DNA of 64,000 nt, from the NCBI GenBank assembly GCA_950295325.1, contig OX485806.1, positions 43,581,169 to 43,645,168 on the forward strand, given 5' to 3'. Below the pieces are notes generated by a model. It saw only the letters and a program-made list of their open reading frames with translations. It was not told the origin of the DNA and ran no database searches. The DNA comes from Polytrichum commune. Taxonomy: Eukaryota > Streptophyta > Polytrichopsida > Polytrichales > Polytrichaceae. The translations under genes were made by a program, and so were the position numbers. Positions 46,412 to 58,050 of the stretch are shown in pieces (the stretch's first letter is position 1; each line of letters opens with the position of its first letter).

Positions 46412-48443
46412 GAGTACTACTGCAGTGGTGTTGCAAACTGTTCTTTACAGTAGAGTGTGTAATTGTAGCTAGCCGACTCACAGGAGTTTCTGGTCTAAGA
46501 ACTACGATTCATCCGGATCTGATTCCCAAAAAGTAACATCAAGATGAACAAGAAGTGCTCATCTCAAGAAGAATTCAAGGTGTTGATACAGGATTTGTTA
46601 TATGTAACTACACTCGAAGAAGGATATGACTACTTGGGATAATCTACTATCCACTTAAATCATTTCTTGATTTAGGAGTGTGCATGATATTATTCCTTGC
46701 TTTGCAATTGAAAGATATAAAGTATATTGAATTGTACTTATTTCCGAGGAGGAAGTATTGCCTTGTTGACATCGATAACAAGTAAGAGGATCCGCCTACA
46801 CCTGTTGTACGCTCTACTAACTTATTTTTTGGTAATGTTGGGGAGCATGGGCACAGGTGAGGACCTCTTCTACGAGTGCGGTGCACCATCCGAAGAAATT
46901 TGTCCATCCATCACAATTCTTTCTAGAAATTGTTCTAGAAATCTCTATTTGATACCCAGAAAATTGATGATGGGTTCTATCTTTCTTGATAATGACACTC
47001 CAAATAAACACTCTACAAACTGTTTACCACCTGTTTTTGGGTCTGATATAAGACTTTCAGGTGAAATAATCACAGTATAATCACTCAGTTACTGCGGAGA
47101 GTTTCTATTGCAGATTCTTGCTAATAATCTTCTTTCCAAACAACAGAACTGTTTACTGTAAAAGTTCGGTCACTTGAAGAAGAAGTCAGCGAGTCTTTGC
47201 AGAATGACAGAAACTATAAAGAGACAGAGATGAAGGAAAAACTGAACGGGTTATGTTGCTCAAGACTAGGTGTACCATGTTCTTACTGAACAATCACGAA
47301 ATAGTCTTCAGAATAAATTGTTGAAGACATTAAATATGTGATAAGTTTGCAAGCGTCTTAAGGGTTACTGGACGTAACAAATTATTACAACAAGAATTGT
47401 CTCAGTATCTATATTCTCCTGGTTGAAGTACTAACCATGTGAGAGATATTCAGATAGGAGAGATTTGTTGGATTCGGTTAATCTTAACAGTTGCCTTTTC
47501 TTTTTTACTCTCTGAAAAAATGTGTAAAGAAAAGGGTACATTATTTGTACTGATTGTACAAATAATATGAGTATACCCAAGCACTACTGATTGGATCAAA
47601 CAATCTTGAACAAAACTGGCCAGACAGATTTGAATATAGAAGACTTTTTCACTAAGCAGACTTGAGAACCACGTGAGGTTTCATTACTCTGTGTGGCTTA
47701 TTGCATATTAGCTATACACAGTGTGGAAAAATATTTGCCTGTGAATTGAAAAGCTCGTGGGAAACTGGTAGCCTGGGGGTAATATCCTAAGGCCTGAAAC
47801 TGGTCACATACATGGCTCAGTAGAAATGTGAAATGACTCGTAGATGATGTTCTGAATACTGAACAGGAGTCACTACAAGTGTTTACTTAACAGAGGATAT
47901 ATACACGTTGACATACATAACATTATACTAAGAGATTATCAAGACCCTGGATAGGGGTGTATGTTGTCATTTACTATACTTAACTTGACTCTACAATAGG
48001 TTTGACACTACCTATTGTGACACAAGTCTAATCAAGACAAGATTAGTCAGCTCTCTACTACCAGGTAAGAGTTTCATTCTCTTGCTTGTAGAGGCATCGA
48101 CCCACCAGACAAGCGGGAGGGGCCAAGGGAGCTCTGGAGACGAGACGAGGATGGCCAACGGCCGTGTAAACGGGACCAGTGAAGATGAAGAGGCAGAGCT
48201 GGCAGCAACCGGTGCAAACGGGACCGGCGAGGCGAGGCCGGTTGGGAAGCGAACAACCAGCGGGAGCGACAGATCCGGGACTCCGAGAGCGAATGGGAAC
48301 AGGGCCAACTCGGGTGCTGAAGAGGCACAAGCCGACCCCCCTTTTTTAACATGTGGGTAATTGAACAGAGGATGGTGATAATCCAACTAGGTGATACGAA
48401 GGGATATGTAAGTACGAAGGACATCTTAGGCAATATAGATTTA
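46412..48443. other. Unassigned DNA with a GC-rich island
   Basis: 46412-48000 shows no recognised gene. A segment near 47610-47670 reads weakly like the end of a copia-type polyprotein but is too short to call. From 48090 to 48345 the plus strand is GC-rich and open for 92 codons (Gly, Ala, Ser, Glu, Arg-rich, low complexity); no family is recognised. Confidence 0.35.
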
Positions 48444-48976
48444 GGGCTGCTTTACACCTAGAGGCCGGGCCAATTTCCCTTGAGGCCGATTGCACAAAAT
48501 TCCAGCCTTTTTTGGGTTGGAGGCCGGCCTCTACTACACATTATAATAAGATTATACCGGGGGCCAATTTTCCCATATGTAAAGGCCCTCGGGCCAAGAA
48601 GCCAAGCTGATTCAAAAAAATTAGCCTAATCCAACGGATGTAGCATAATCTAAGATAGAGCCTTTAGATTCCACATAATCCAATGGATCTAGTTCACTTT
48701 AAAAAATTATACTTTATTTAAGAAGATTTTTTTAGTGGAATATGACATTGGCCTCTAGGCCAAGAATTGGCCTTCCATTTTGGGTGCACCCAATTCAACG
48801 AGCTCGGGCCGTGTCATAACATACATTTTTTAATTTAAAAAATCATACCACCAAATCGGCCCGGCCTCTAGATGTAAAGGGGTTGGGGCCGATTTGAGCC
48901 TTTTGACCAATCACAAATGAGGATTTCAAGCCTCTTACACAACAAATTGGCCCGGCCTCTAAGTGTAAAGCGGCCC
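48444..48976. mobile_element. Tourist-like MITE (PIF/Harbinger type)
   Basis: A 533-bp element with ~33-bp terminal inverted repeats: left GGGCTGCTTTACACCTAGAG then GCCGGGCCAATTT; the right end is its complement with about two changes (GGGCCGCTTTACACTTAGAG). It is flanked on both sides by TTA (48441-48443 and 48977-48979), the PIF/Harbinger target. The GGG start fits Tourist elements. No coding capacity. It would be moved by a Harbinger transposase. Confidence 0.92.
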
Positions 48977-49169
48977 TTAGAAACTTTGAATTAAGACTTT
49001 GAAACCAAGCTATTATTATATATAATTCTAAATTTAGCTGCAACTGACATTTATTAAAATCTTACAAAACATAGATGTGGAAGACTATATAAGAGGCCAA
49101 CTTAAGGGCCATAATACACATCATTTTGCCCGAAGATCATACGTGAGTGTCCAATCTCCCGAGCATTGC

Positions 49170-49345
49170 ATTTGAAGTCAAATCGGCACCCTTGGTGCAT
49201 TAGAGCATCAGAGTCAAAATCGGCACTCTCGGTGCATTAGAGCATTAGATATCAAATCAGCACCCTCGGTGCATTAGAGCATTAAAGTTCAAATCGGCAC
49301 CCTCGGTGCATTAGAGTCCAAATCGGCACCTTCGGTGCGTTAGGG
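49170..49345 (+). repeat. ~38-bp tandem repeat, about five copies
   Basis: Units AAATCGGCACCCTCGGTGCA followed by TTAGAGCATTA and a short variable tail recur about five times. A TATA-like ACTATATAAGAGGCC lies 95 bp upstream, so this could be in a decayed LTR or leader. Confidence 0.85.
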
Positions 49346-52300
49346 ATCGATACGACAACCGTGAGGCAATCGGACTTTCTTACAAGCACTATGGCGCGTG
49401 ACACCTTAGGACACGGCCTACCCACATCGTCTTAAAGAGGATGAAGTTTCTAAGCGGGAAGACCAAGACTTACTTCAAAAATTACAGCCTAAGGAAGTTA
49501 AGGAGTTCTAAGCGGTCGATGGCCTAGACGACCTAAGGGTGAAATTTATGATTTTTGCTTAGGTGAGGAAACTTTGGGAAATTATGGATTAAGACCCAAG
49601 TGAATCTTCGCAAGGGATTGTATTACCCACTCGAGGATTGAAGTGAAGGATGGAGGTAAGTACCCATATGCTTTGCTGATTTGAGAATTGAAGTTAAAAA
49701 CAACCCCACCGAAATGACCCACTTTGGTGATTGGATAGAAAAGGGGCCGCCAAGAGGGCTCATTCATCATCACCTTAGACGAGCACTAGGGAGATGTTTC
49801 ACACACTAGTCCGAGAAAGCTTAAGGTAATGAAGAGAGAATAACTTTGGGATTTGCCTTTATTACCAAATATTCCATCTTAAGATACCTTTCTTGGAGTA
49901 TGGATAAATATTGTCCCGGCACCTTTGGAGATTGAGTCCACACACAAACTTGATGACGTGCACTTGAGGCTAGTAGAGTTAGGAGAATTCCATGACATCA
50001 AGTATGTCCAACTTAAGGGAATTTATAATTGCAAGGAACATGCTTGCCTCGTAATAAGTGCTTAGGCAAGGATCCTCAAATGAATATTGGAGAAACTAGA
50101 GAACTCTCATGAGTTCCATTTAGTGTGAGAGTATGCTTGAAGCTATAAACTCTCTTAAGGGAACATTCTTGGGATAATTGAGAATAAGGAAAATTTTAAT
50201 CATCCAAACCATGAAAGATAGTGTATATAAGAAGGGTTTTCCCCTTAAGAACACTTAACCTTGATATTAGGATTTAGGGGAACATAACCTTGAAAACTTA
50301 GGGCACTTTCTCCTCAGAGATTCATTAAGAGGAAACATCATATTAGGAACACTATGCATCATACCACCTTCAAGTTTGGAAATGTGTAAACATGCTAATT
50401 TGGATAAGTGTAGTGTCTGTGTAAACCGGTCAGCAGCGGGTTACTCCGTCTAAGGCTGAGGGTTGAAGGTGACCTCGACATTGCCTCTTACCTGCTCAGA
50501 TGTTGTTCCTCCCGAGGTGTTGTAGACTATGGTTCCAACTATGTTCTTTCTCATCAATCCTTCCATCGCTTTGCGCCAATAGTTTAAGCTTTCACGCTTT
50601 CTCTATTTCAGTTAACCTTCTAAGGTCTCTCTTTCTCTATTGTTGAACTTCAATAGAGACTTATTGCTCAGACCATTGTGATACAATATTCAATCCCCGG
50701 CAACAATAGTCGTTGTTCCTGATTTCCACTCTGGTTCCTTGTACATTCTCGTTTTCTCAACTCTCATTCAGTTTCATGTATCCTATTCCTTTGTCTGATT
50801 TGTATCCTCTCTAAGTTTCACATTATTGTTTCTAATTTGACCCATCTTATTTTCATTTGATGGTTCAAGTTTAGGCAATTGTGGTCTCATTGATGGTCAT
50901 TAGTTCATCACACCACTCCTCTCAATTCAGTCTCGCGCTTTATCTTGCTCAATTATGCTTACAAACTCTAACTCTATCAATTACAACTTCAACAATGGAC
51001 AATAGTGCACAATCCACATCACTCTTCAACATCATAAAATATTTCAACCCACTTTGGCCATTCAATATACTCAAAATCCAAAATAACTATATGCTTCAGT
51101 AGAAAACAATGTCCCGCAATCACTACGGTGATTACCAAGTTTACTCAAAAAATAGTTTAACAATTATCCTCTCACAATCTCTGTGTCGAGGGAGATACGT
51201 CTATGATTCAACAATGCGCTCAATATTAATCAAGAAATGTATGTTAGTCTCCCTTTCGCCAGCCCTCTTAGCTTGGCGGGGAAGACAATAATTGCTATAA
51301 CCAACTATGGGCGCCTTAGCCCATGCTAATAGTTATAACTACCTTCCTAACCTATGGTTAATTTATTTTCATCTACTAGATGTTGTTTCATCCAGTTACC
51401 ATCTATTTGTCTATAGTTTAACCATTTGGCCAAAAATTTGGCTCACATCTCTCGTAGCCTATTGTCTTGTGATATAAAGTGTGTATACTCCAATCCTAAC
51501 TATATATGGAGCAAGAAATGGCGCCTAACATGTGTCTCTCTCTTAGATTACTACATTTTATTTATTGAGGAAGATAAAAAAATGCCTACTAAAATTTTAA
51601 ATGGGAGCACATATCATGCATCTCCAAAATGTGGTAGATTGTTCTTAAAATCTTCCTATGCATTAACAAGGTATTCAGAATTTTATTCGGAATTGTCAAT
51701 AACTCATTTCTTGGCCTCCATTTTCTTCCACCTCCCATTCCCTTTACCTAGGTGGCCTCTAAATGGCTCTAGGTTACAAAATAAAAAACGGACCTCACCT
51801 ATCCTAGATGGCTCATTAATTATGGAAGTGGCTCACTATTTTGTTGGAGTGGCTTACTAATCTTAAGTGGTTTCGAATCCCATGGACGCGGCTTACTAGT
51901 CCTAAGTGGCCCATTATTATTCCTTCTATGTTTCTACCCAACAATATCTAATACCCTTAAGGTATCCTTGTTTATAACCGCTTTGATGGGCGGATGATGC
52001 TTGGTTTGATGGACAATTAATGTCCAACCCCCCAGATCCTTGGACATTATAGATTTTTCCGGTACCCAAGGCAGACCAAGGCTTGCCCTGCTATGATCGG
52101 TGAGAACCGGCAGTTAGTTGCAGATGAACCGGTTGAGTTTGAGGAATAACGGTTGAAGTTCCAGACTTCAGGAGAATTACTGATGACTTTCAAAGAATTT
52201 ATGGAATATACCAAAAATTAATATAGAAAAACCGAAGGATGTTAACATGTGACCGGTTGGACTTGCAAACACTAGGATCTCAACTGATTATGCCCAAAAA

Positions 52301-52479
52301 TCTCCCCGATCACTGTTGCCCTGCCCTCGTGGTTTCTTGCCATGTTTCTTCAATGGCTCATTGTCACCCTCGGTGGCTCATTGTTCCCTTGTTGCGTGTG
52401 GTTTGGCAGAATCTCTTCTAGCTGCTTTATTTTGGTGCTTCCCAGATTTGTTATTATGGCAATGTTTAAGGCTCATTTT
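49346..52479. other. Unassigned intergenic DNA
   Basis: No gene, RNA or complete element recognised in about 3.1 kb. A short imperfect palindrome lies near 51290-51340 (ATAACCAACTATGGGC with GCCCATGCTAATAGTTATA). Confidence 0.4.
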
Positions 52480-52567
52480 GTTGTTAACAACACTAAATAT
52501 AATATTTAGTGTACTTAGTATTAGATTGTCAATAAAGTCTCTCAAAGAATGATGAAATCGTGGGTTT

Positions 52568-54444
52568 TGTGAGGCCAAACCCACCACCCTTAAGCGTCCT
52601 AGTCCGGGTGGTGGTTTTGAGAATCACATTTACTTCATAACACCGTAATGTGAATTGCCATGTAGCTCCCATGTCCAAGTACCCACTTCATCTTAACTCA
52701 ACTTGCTTTATTATTGTGAGCCTCTTGGCTCGTGGTAGAGTTCGATTTCTCAAGGGTCCAACCCGCGGCCTTGGCCACGCATGCCCTTAGAGAAATTCCC
52801 CTTACACCCCTAGTTTTGGCTTCCTTTGTTTTGCCATCACCGGAGTCCTTAACATTACCCATCAACTCGTGTACTTAATTCAGTAAAGAGAGAAGTAACA
52901 AGCGTTCAAAAACGCTATTATCTCTTCCCAATGGTGGGTACACTTGTTCACACAAAACCACACGCACGATGCCACTCTAATGAGCTTACTTACTCGTCTA
53001 TCTAATGCCTTACTTAAGCTATCTTCTAAATGCCCTTTAGAGCTTAACACTTCATTTGTTGGGCAACAACCCGATCACCCTTTAAATGGCTCCTCCTATT
53101 AACCAAGTTAATCCTAGTTTAGTTGATGCAGCTCCCACTAGCCCTCGGCTGTTGGGCAATCTCGGTGAACAGTAGAGCTGGTTAGCCCTCAGCTGCTGGG
53201 CAGTCTCGGTGAACAGTAGAGCTGGTTAGCCCTCGGCTGCTGGGCAATCTCCGTGAACAGTAGAGCTGGTTAGCCCTCAACTGCTGGGCAGTCTCGGTGA
53301 ACAGTATAGCTGGTTAGCCCTCGGCTGCTGGGCAATCTCCGTGAACAGTAGAGCTGGTTAGCCCTCGGCTGCTAGGCAGTCTCAGTGAACAGTGGAGCTT
53401 GGTTAGCCCTCGGCTGCTGGGCAGTCTTCGTGAACAATAGAGTTGGTTAGCCCCCGGCTGTTGGGTAGTCTCCGTGAATAGTAGAGTTGGTTAGCCCTCG
53501 GCTGCTGGGCAGTCTCCGTGAACAATAGAGTTGGTTAGCCCCCGGCTGCTAGGCAGTATCCATGAACAGTGGAGGTTGGTTAGCCCTCGGCTGCTGGGCA
53601 GTCTCCGTGAACAGTAGAGCTGGTTAGCCCCCGGCTGCTGGGCAGTCTCAGTGAATAGTGGAGCTTGGTTAGCCCTCGGCTGCTGGGCAGTCTCCGTGAA
53701 CAGTAGAGTTGGTTAGCCCCCGGCTGCTAAGCCTTGGACCAGCCCCTTCCACTAACTATTTAGGCCCTAAGTACTCAACTCATCCCAAGATTACAAGGCC
53801 AAATAGGCTAAGCTAAGTGTAAACTAAATTAACTACAAGCATCTAACATCTAAAAACTAATGATTAATGAACTAGTGCCCACTTGACTAACTTGCCTTTG
53901 GGCTAAATCCTAAACTACATGCACTCTCTAACCAAGCCTTGGCACACACTTCTACCTAAGTTCCTACACACCTCCACACTCAAGAGGGTGGAGGAGTTAA
54001 CAACCTTGAAGAGAGAAAAGAGAGAGGAAAAATGAAAGAGGGAAGCCTTAAGTAGCAAGGAGAGAGAGAGGGCATGAGGTAAGGATAGGGTGAGAGGATT
54101 AGAGCCCCCAATCACAACCTCTTAACCTTCCCCTTCTAAGTAGGGACTAATCCCCATCCACAAAGCCTATCCCTTCCTAAACCAACAAGGTGGATCCTAA
54201 TGTGGGCATTTAACCCGCGGAGCTCACCTTGCCTCACCTTACTCCATACTCACCTAGTCAAGGCATCCCCTTATTGAACTTAAACCTTGAAACAATCACA
54301 CAACACCACCTAATGTCTAAACTTAAATCCAAACCACACTTCACTCTTTTTATATGTTTGTGAATAATCATAACACGTCAAAGTCAAACCAAAATTGGTT
54401 TCGAAGAGTTAATCACCACATGTGGGCACCATTTTGGGCTCACA
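52568..54444 (-). mobile_element. Solo LTR of a gypsy family related to the 5.9-kb element
   Basis: The 1877-bp segment, read on the minus strand, starts TGTGAGCCCAAAATGGTGCC and ends GGGTTTGGCCTCACA. It is flanked by a perfect 5-bp target duplication GGTTT (52563-52567 and 54445-54449), so it is a complete solo LTR left by LTR-LTR recombination. It shares with the young element the start, an inner word ATATAAAAAGAGTGAA near the start, and the end block GGACTAGGACGCTTAAGG. The rest differs, so it is a sister family. It inserted into copy A of the local tandem repeat. Confidence 0.95.
53137..53740. repeat. 44-45-bp minisatellite, about 13.5 copies, inside the solo LTR
   Basis: The unit TTAGCCCTCGGCTGCTGGGC followed by AGTCTCCGTGAACAGTAGAG and a CTGG end recurs about 13.5 times, with 0-5 differences per copy. 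Copies 6, 10 and 12 have one extra base. Confidence 0.95.
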
Positions 54445-55270
54445 GGTTTAATCCTTCTTTGAGAGAATTTTCTATCAAGAATTTGTTAGCCCGTCATGTG
54501 TTTAGGGCTACTTTGAAATCTAGGTAAAACTCATAGGACCTTTTCTTGGCATCCCAAAACGTTTGAGGAAAGTTTGAGATCTAAAATTTTGTCCATGGGA
54601 ACCACTATCCTAAATCCTAAAATATCTTATGCAAAGCTAATTTGGCCCACTAATTCTAGTTGGACAAACAAGAAAGATGTTCCATAATAACCCAACACCA
54701 CTCTTTGAGTATGGTAATCTGAACATAGAAAAAAAAATTGGTTAACTTTATGCTTAAGCTCCCAACATCGCGTTTTAGCCAACTTCAATACGAGTTTGAT
54801 TCTGAAACTTCACACAACACTCTAATGTTTAGAGCTATTTATAAAGTCCTTGAAAGAGGGCTGAAACCATGGGTTTGGTCATTCTTTGAGAAAACATTCT
54901 ACTAAGAGCCTGATAGTTCATTGTGTATTGGAGCCTATTTTGAAGGCTAGGTGAAAATTTTGGGACATCCTTTTTCCACCTCTCAAACTTTGAGAGAATT
55001 TCAAGAACATAAAATAGGGCATGCTTATGGGACCCGCTATCCTAAATCCCATATCGGCCTATGTAGGCTAGCTTGGTCAACCCATCCTAGTAGGACAAGC
55101 TAGAAAACACATTTTAATAGCCCAACACCACTCCTTGTGTATTGTGATTTGAGTATTAAGGAAACTTGGATAACTTTGTGTTAATTCTCATAAATTCAGG
55201 GTTTGGAACTAAACCCATGGTTTCATCTCCTTTATTTTACACAAAACTCTAATGTTATGTCAATTCATTC

Positions 55271-55479
55271 CAATGTTACATCAAATCCTTCCATACTTAA
55301 AGATGGGATGCTTCATGTCATTTTGGGAGTCAACAAAGTATAACAATATATAATATTTCTATAATATATGGTTGCGGTCTCACCTTCCCAGTGGATGAGT
55401 CTATGATACTGTAATGAAATGAAATTGATTTTAAAGTTTGGGAAGCCGAAAAGGCTAATGGGATTGAAAGTACATTATG
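55271..55479. other. AT-rich spacer before the LINE relic
   Basis: Nothing recognised. Confidence 0.4.
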
Positions 55480-57890
55480 ATGGTCTCAAACCAATCAATT
55501 CTATACAGTGGGGGAGTGTGGTAGCCTCCGTGAGGTATAGGCTAATGTTAACTTGTTGGTCTAAATGAAAAAAATGATTTGAAGCAATCGGAACTATGTT
55601 CTTAAATAGTGATGGAAACTTATCTAATGGGGTTGTATAGGGGACATTCCAACACAACATGTGCCTCATTTTCAATTGCATTCTTGGAGCAAAAGTGGCA
55701 TAGTCTAGTATCTCTAGAGATAGGGATAATAGTCCATGCCAATTTGAATGGCAAGTCTATGGTGTGAGGTGTGGTAGGCAAAAATGATCTTGCATTGTGG
55801 TGGAGTCAATGGATGATTCAAGTACAATTCATATCCATTATTAAAAAAAATCCTTAGGGTGGAGGTATTCTAGTTTCGTCCCATAAAATAGAAAGAATTC
55901 CACTATTTAGCCAAAAAGACCACCTTGATATCAACATATGTTATTTTTGATGTGGTTTGGTTGTCATGGGTTTCCGTGTGAGACATCATATGCATCTTCA
56001 TGCCCATTCCAAAGACTTTTCAATGAGAATTTTTGAAGTTGCCTCCCAAAAAATTTGTGCCATATGTGAAAGTAGGAAGCCCTAAAGCCTTGAATATGTG
56101 AGATTAGAGTTCCCAACATGTGACACCAACTACAACTTCTTTCCTTAAAGTTCCCATCAAGACTTTCATACATGCAATTCTTTGCTTTTAACTAAGTGGC
56201 TCAAATTAGCCATGTAACTTAAAATCAATCCCAAGGTATTTGTATATACTAGTGATCTCAATTTGGTCTTTATCTAGGTAAAATGCCTTCTTGTTTAATT
56301 TCCTTTTGTTGCAGCCAAAATTCATGACTTTAGTCTTAGCTAGATTGACTTCAAATCTAAAACAATGATAAACTCATATATTGTGTTCAAAACTCTTTGC
56401 AGGCTTGTGTTTGTTCTAGAGAATAGAACAACATTGTCAACATTAAGAAGATTGGCAACCAATGTGTTAAATAATCACATAGAATCCCTGATAATTTGTC
56501 CAAATATATTTAAAAAACATCAATAGTGTTCGGGAGAAGGGAGATCTTTGTTAAACACCAATGTAGGACATTACTTCATCATGTGTGTCACCATTAATTT
56601 GAACCTTTGCGTAAAATGTGGTATTACACAATTTTTATAGTATGTTGCAAGTGACGTGGTACCCTTAATCTTTGGAGGCGTTCCCAAAGTTTGTCACACG
56701 GGATTGTGTCAATTTTTTTTTTCTTTTGAAATTGATAGAGCAAGAATAAAGACATTGACCTACACATATCTTTTGTTTGATTAAAGCATGTAGTGTAAGG
56801 ATGTGGTCCAAAGTAGACTTACCTTCCTTGAAACATGTTTGTCCTCTTGCCCCAACCCCTTTGAATTTTGCCTATCGACTAATTTTTTTCTTCTAAAATA
56901 AAGCCATAAAGCTTGCCAAAGATTGTTCCGAGAATTATGGTCTTATTATTCTCTAGGGTGCATGTTTCACTAACTTTGAAGATCATTTGAATGATGTTGA
57001 TAGTCCATGAATGATGTTTTTGGTTTTGGTTTTTTTTTTGGGGGGGAGGGGGAGTTGTTGTTGTTGTTGTTGTTGTTTACTATTTTGTGGCGTAAGTTGG
57101 TGTAGTAAACCCTAAACCTTTTTACTTTTGAGTAGGAAATGAAGATCCTTTTTATTTGCACTTCAAGTGAGAGTTTATTGGGCAAATCATCACATGGTAC
57201 TTTTTGAAAGCCATTATGTACATTTTGTCAAAGTGACTAGAGTATAGCACCATATGGAAGTTTTTCCGGGCCTCCTGGTAATCATAATCAAACCATGTGT
57301 TGGATGATCTACCATGTTGATTGCCACCTAGTTTTTTAGAGAAAAATGGTTGAGTTGTGTGTCGTATAAAGTGTAATCATGCCTAAGCATGGTCTTCCAA
57401 TGAGTAGGTTTCGCCTTTTTGGGATTGGAAATGAGAACATGTACTTGACTAGATGGGGTTGGAGCCCTCAAACTTACATTATTACCTATTGTTAAGGAAA
57501 GAGGGCCATGGTTTGAGCGAGGTTGTTTATTACATGTGGAAGAATTGGAAATAGAATTGTGAAAGGAGTGGGATCAACTAAGAGACAATCAACTACACTA
57601 GACCCATCCATACTAGAGAAACAAGTGAAACTTTGACATTGCTTATCCAATCCATTCAGAATCACAAGATTGAAGGAGGACAATTTTATTTATTAGTAAT
57701 TGACCAAATGCCTTGTAATGACCATTGTCATTGGATTCTCTCAAATAATGGGGTCTAAAAACCTCCAAGAGATTGATGCATTTTTGTCAAGATGGAGGTC
57801 TTGTCCTTGGTGAAAACTAGTTTGAGCATTAGAATTACCTACTAGAGAAACTTCTCCTAAAGATTGATAATAAACATACCCATAATAAAA
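55480..57890 (-). mobile_element. Decayed LINE (endonuclease and reverse transcriptase)
   Basis: On the minus strand, spread over all three frames, the order of a plant LINE ORF2 is visible. Endonuclease end: LVGNSNAQT (near 57840) and SSFNLVILNGLDK then SFTCFSSMDGSSVVDCLLVD (57530-57680). Pre-RT: NTWFDYDYQEARKNF (about 57270). RT: ENNKTIILGTIFGKLYGFIL (56900), CFKEGKSTLDHILTLHALIK (56830), FDTIPCDKLWERLQRL (56680), VDNVVLFSRTNTSLQRVLNT (56420) where the catalytic A-D-D is VDN, then TKVMNFGCNKRKLNKKAF and YKYLGIDF (56240-56340). Finger: RLCHFCSKNAIENEAHVVLE then CPLYN (55625-55705). There are many frame changes and stops and no catalytic pair, so it is dead. About 2.4 kb remain and the 5' side is lost. 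No poly-A tail is seen at the 3' side. Confidence 0.9.
57050..57078. repeat. (GTT)n microsatellite inside the LINE relic
   Basis: About seven to eight GTT units follow a G-rich run. Confidence 0.85.
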
Positions 57891-57944
57891 GTGTAAAGAT
57901 ATGTTTTTATAGATTTGTAGCTTTTAAAGCCAAAGGGTGGAAAA

Positions 57945-58050
57945 TAACATATACCTATATACCTATACATATATACATACCTATATATATCTATATATAT
58001 ACCTACATATATATCTATATCTATATATATGTGTGTGTGTGTGTGTGGGG
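57945..58050. repeat. TA/CTATA and GT compound microsatellite
   Basis: Irregular TATACCTATACATA-type words change into ATATATCTATAT and end in about nine GT units. Confidence 0.9.

Larger units (their letters stand above)
52480..55270 (+). repeat. Two tandem copies of an unknown ~410-bp repeat, first one split by a solo LTR
   Basis: Copy A is 52480-52567 plus 54450-54864; copy B is about 54865-55270. Shared ordered words include GAAA(T/C)C(G/A)TGGGTTT, TTCTTTGAGA, CTATCCTAAATCC, TAG(T/A)AGGACAA and AACACCACTC. By eye the two copies are roughly 70% alike. A third copy is at 18600-19330. Confidence 0.75.

Noticed and set aside
47600-47680. End of a copia-type polyprotein
   Set aside because: Only about nine residues (EDFFTKQT-like) resemble the family; no other copia parts nearby.
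48082-48360. 92-codon GC-rich frame as a gene
   Set aside because: Low complexity, open on both strands, no motif; kept only as a note in the surrounding region.
53137-53740. CRISPR-like array
   Set aside because: There are no unique spacers; the whole 44-45-bp unit repeats, and it lies inside an LTR of a plant element.
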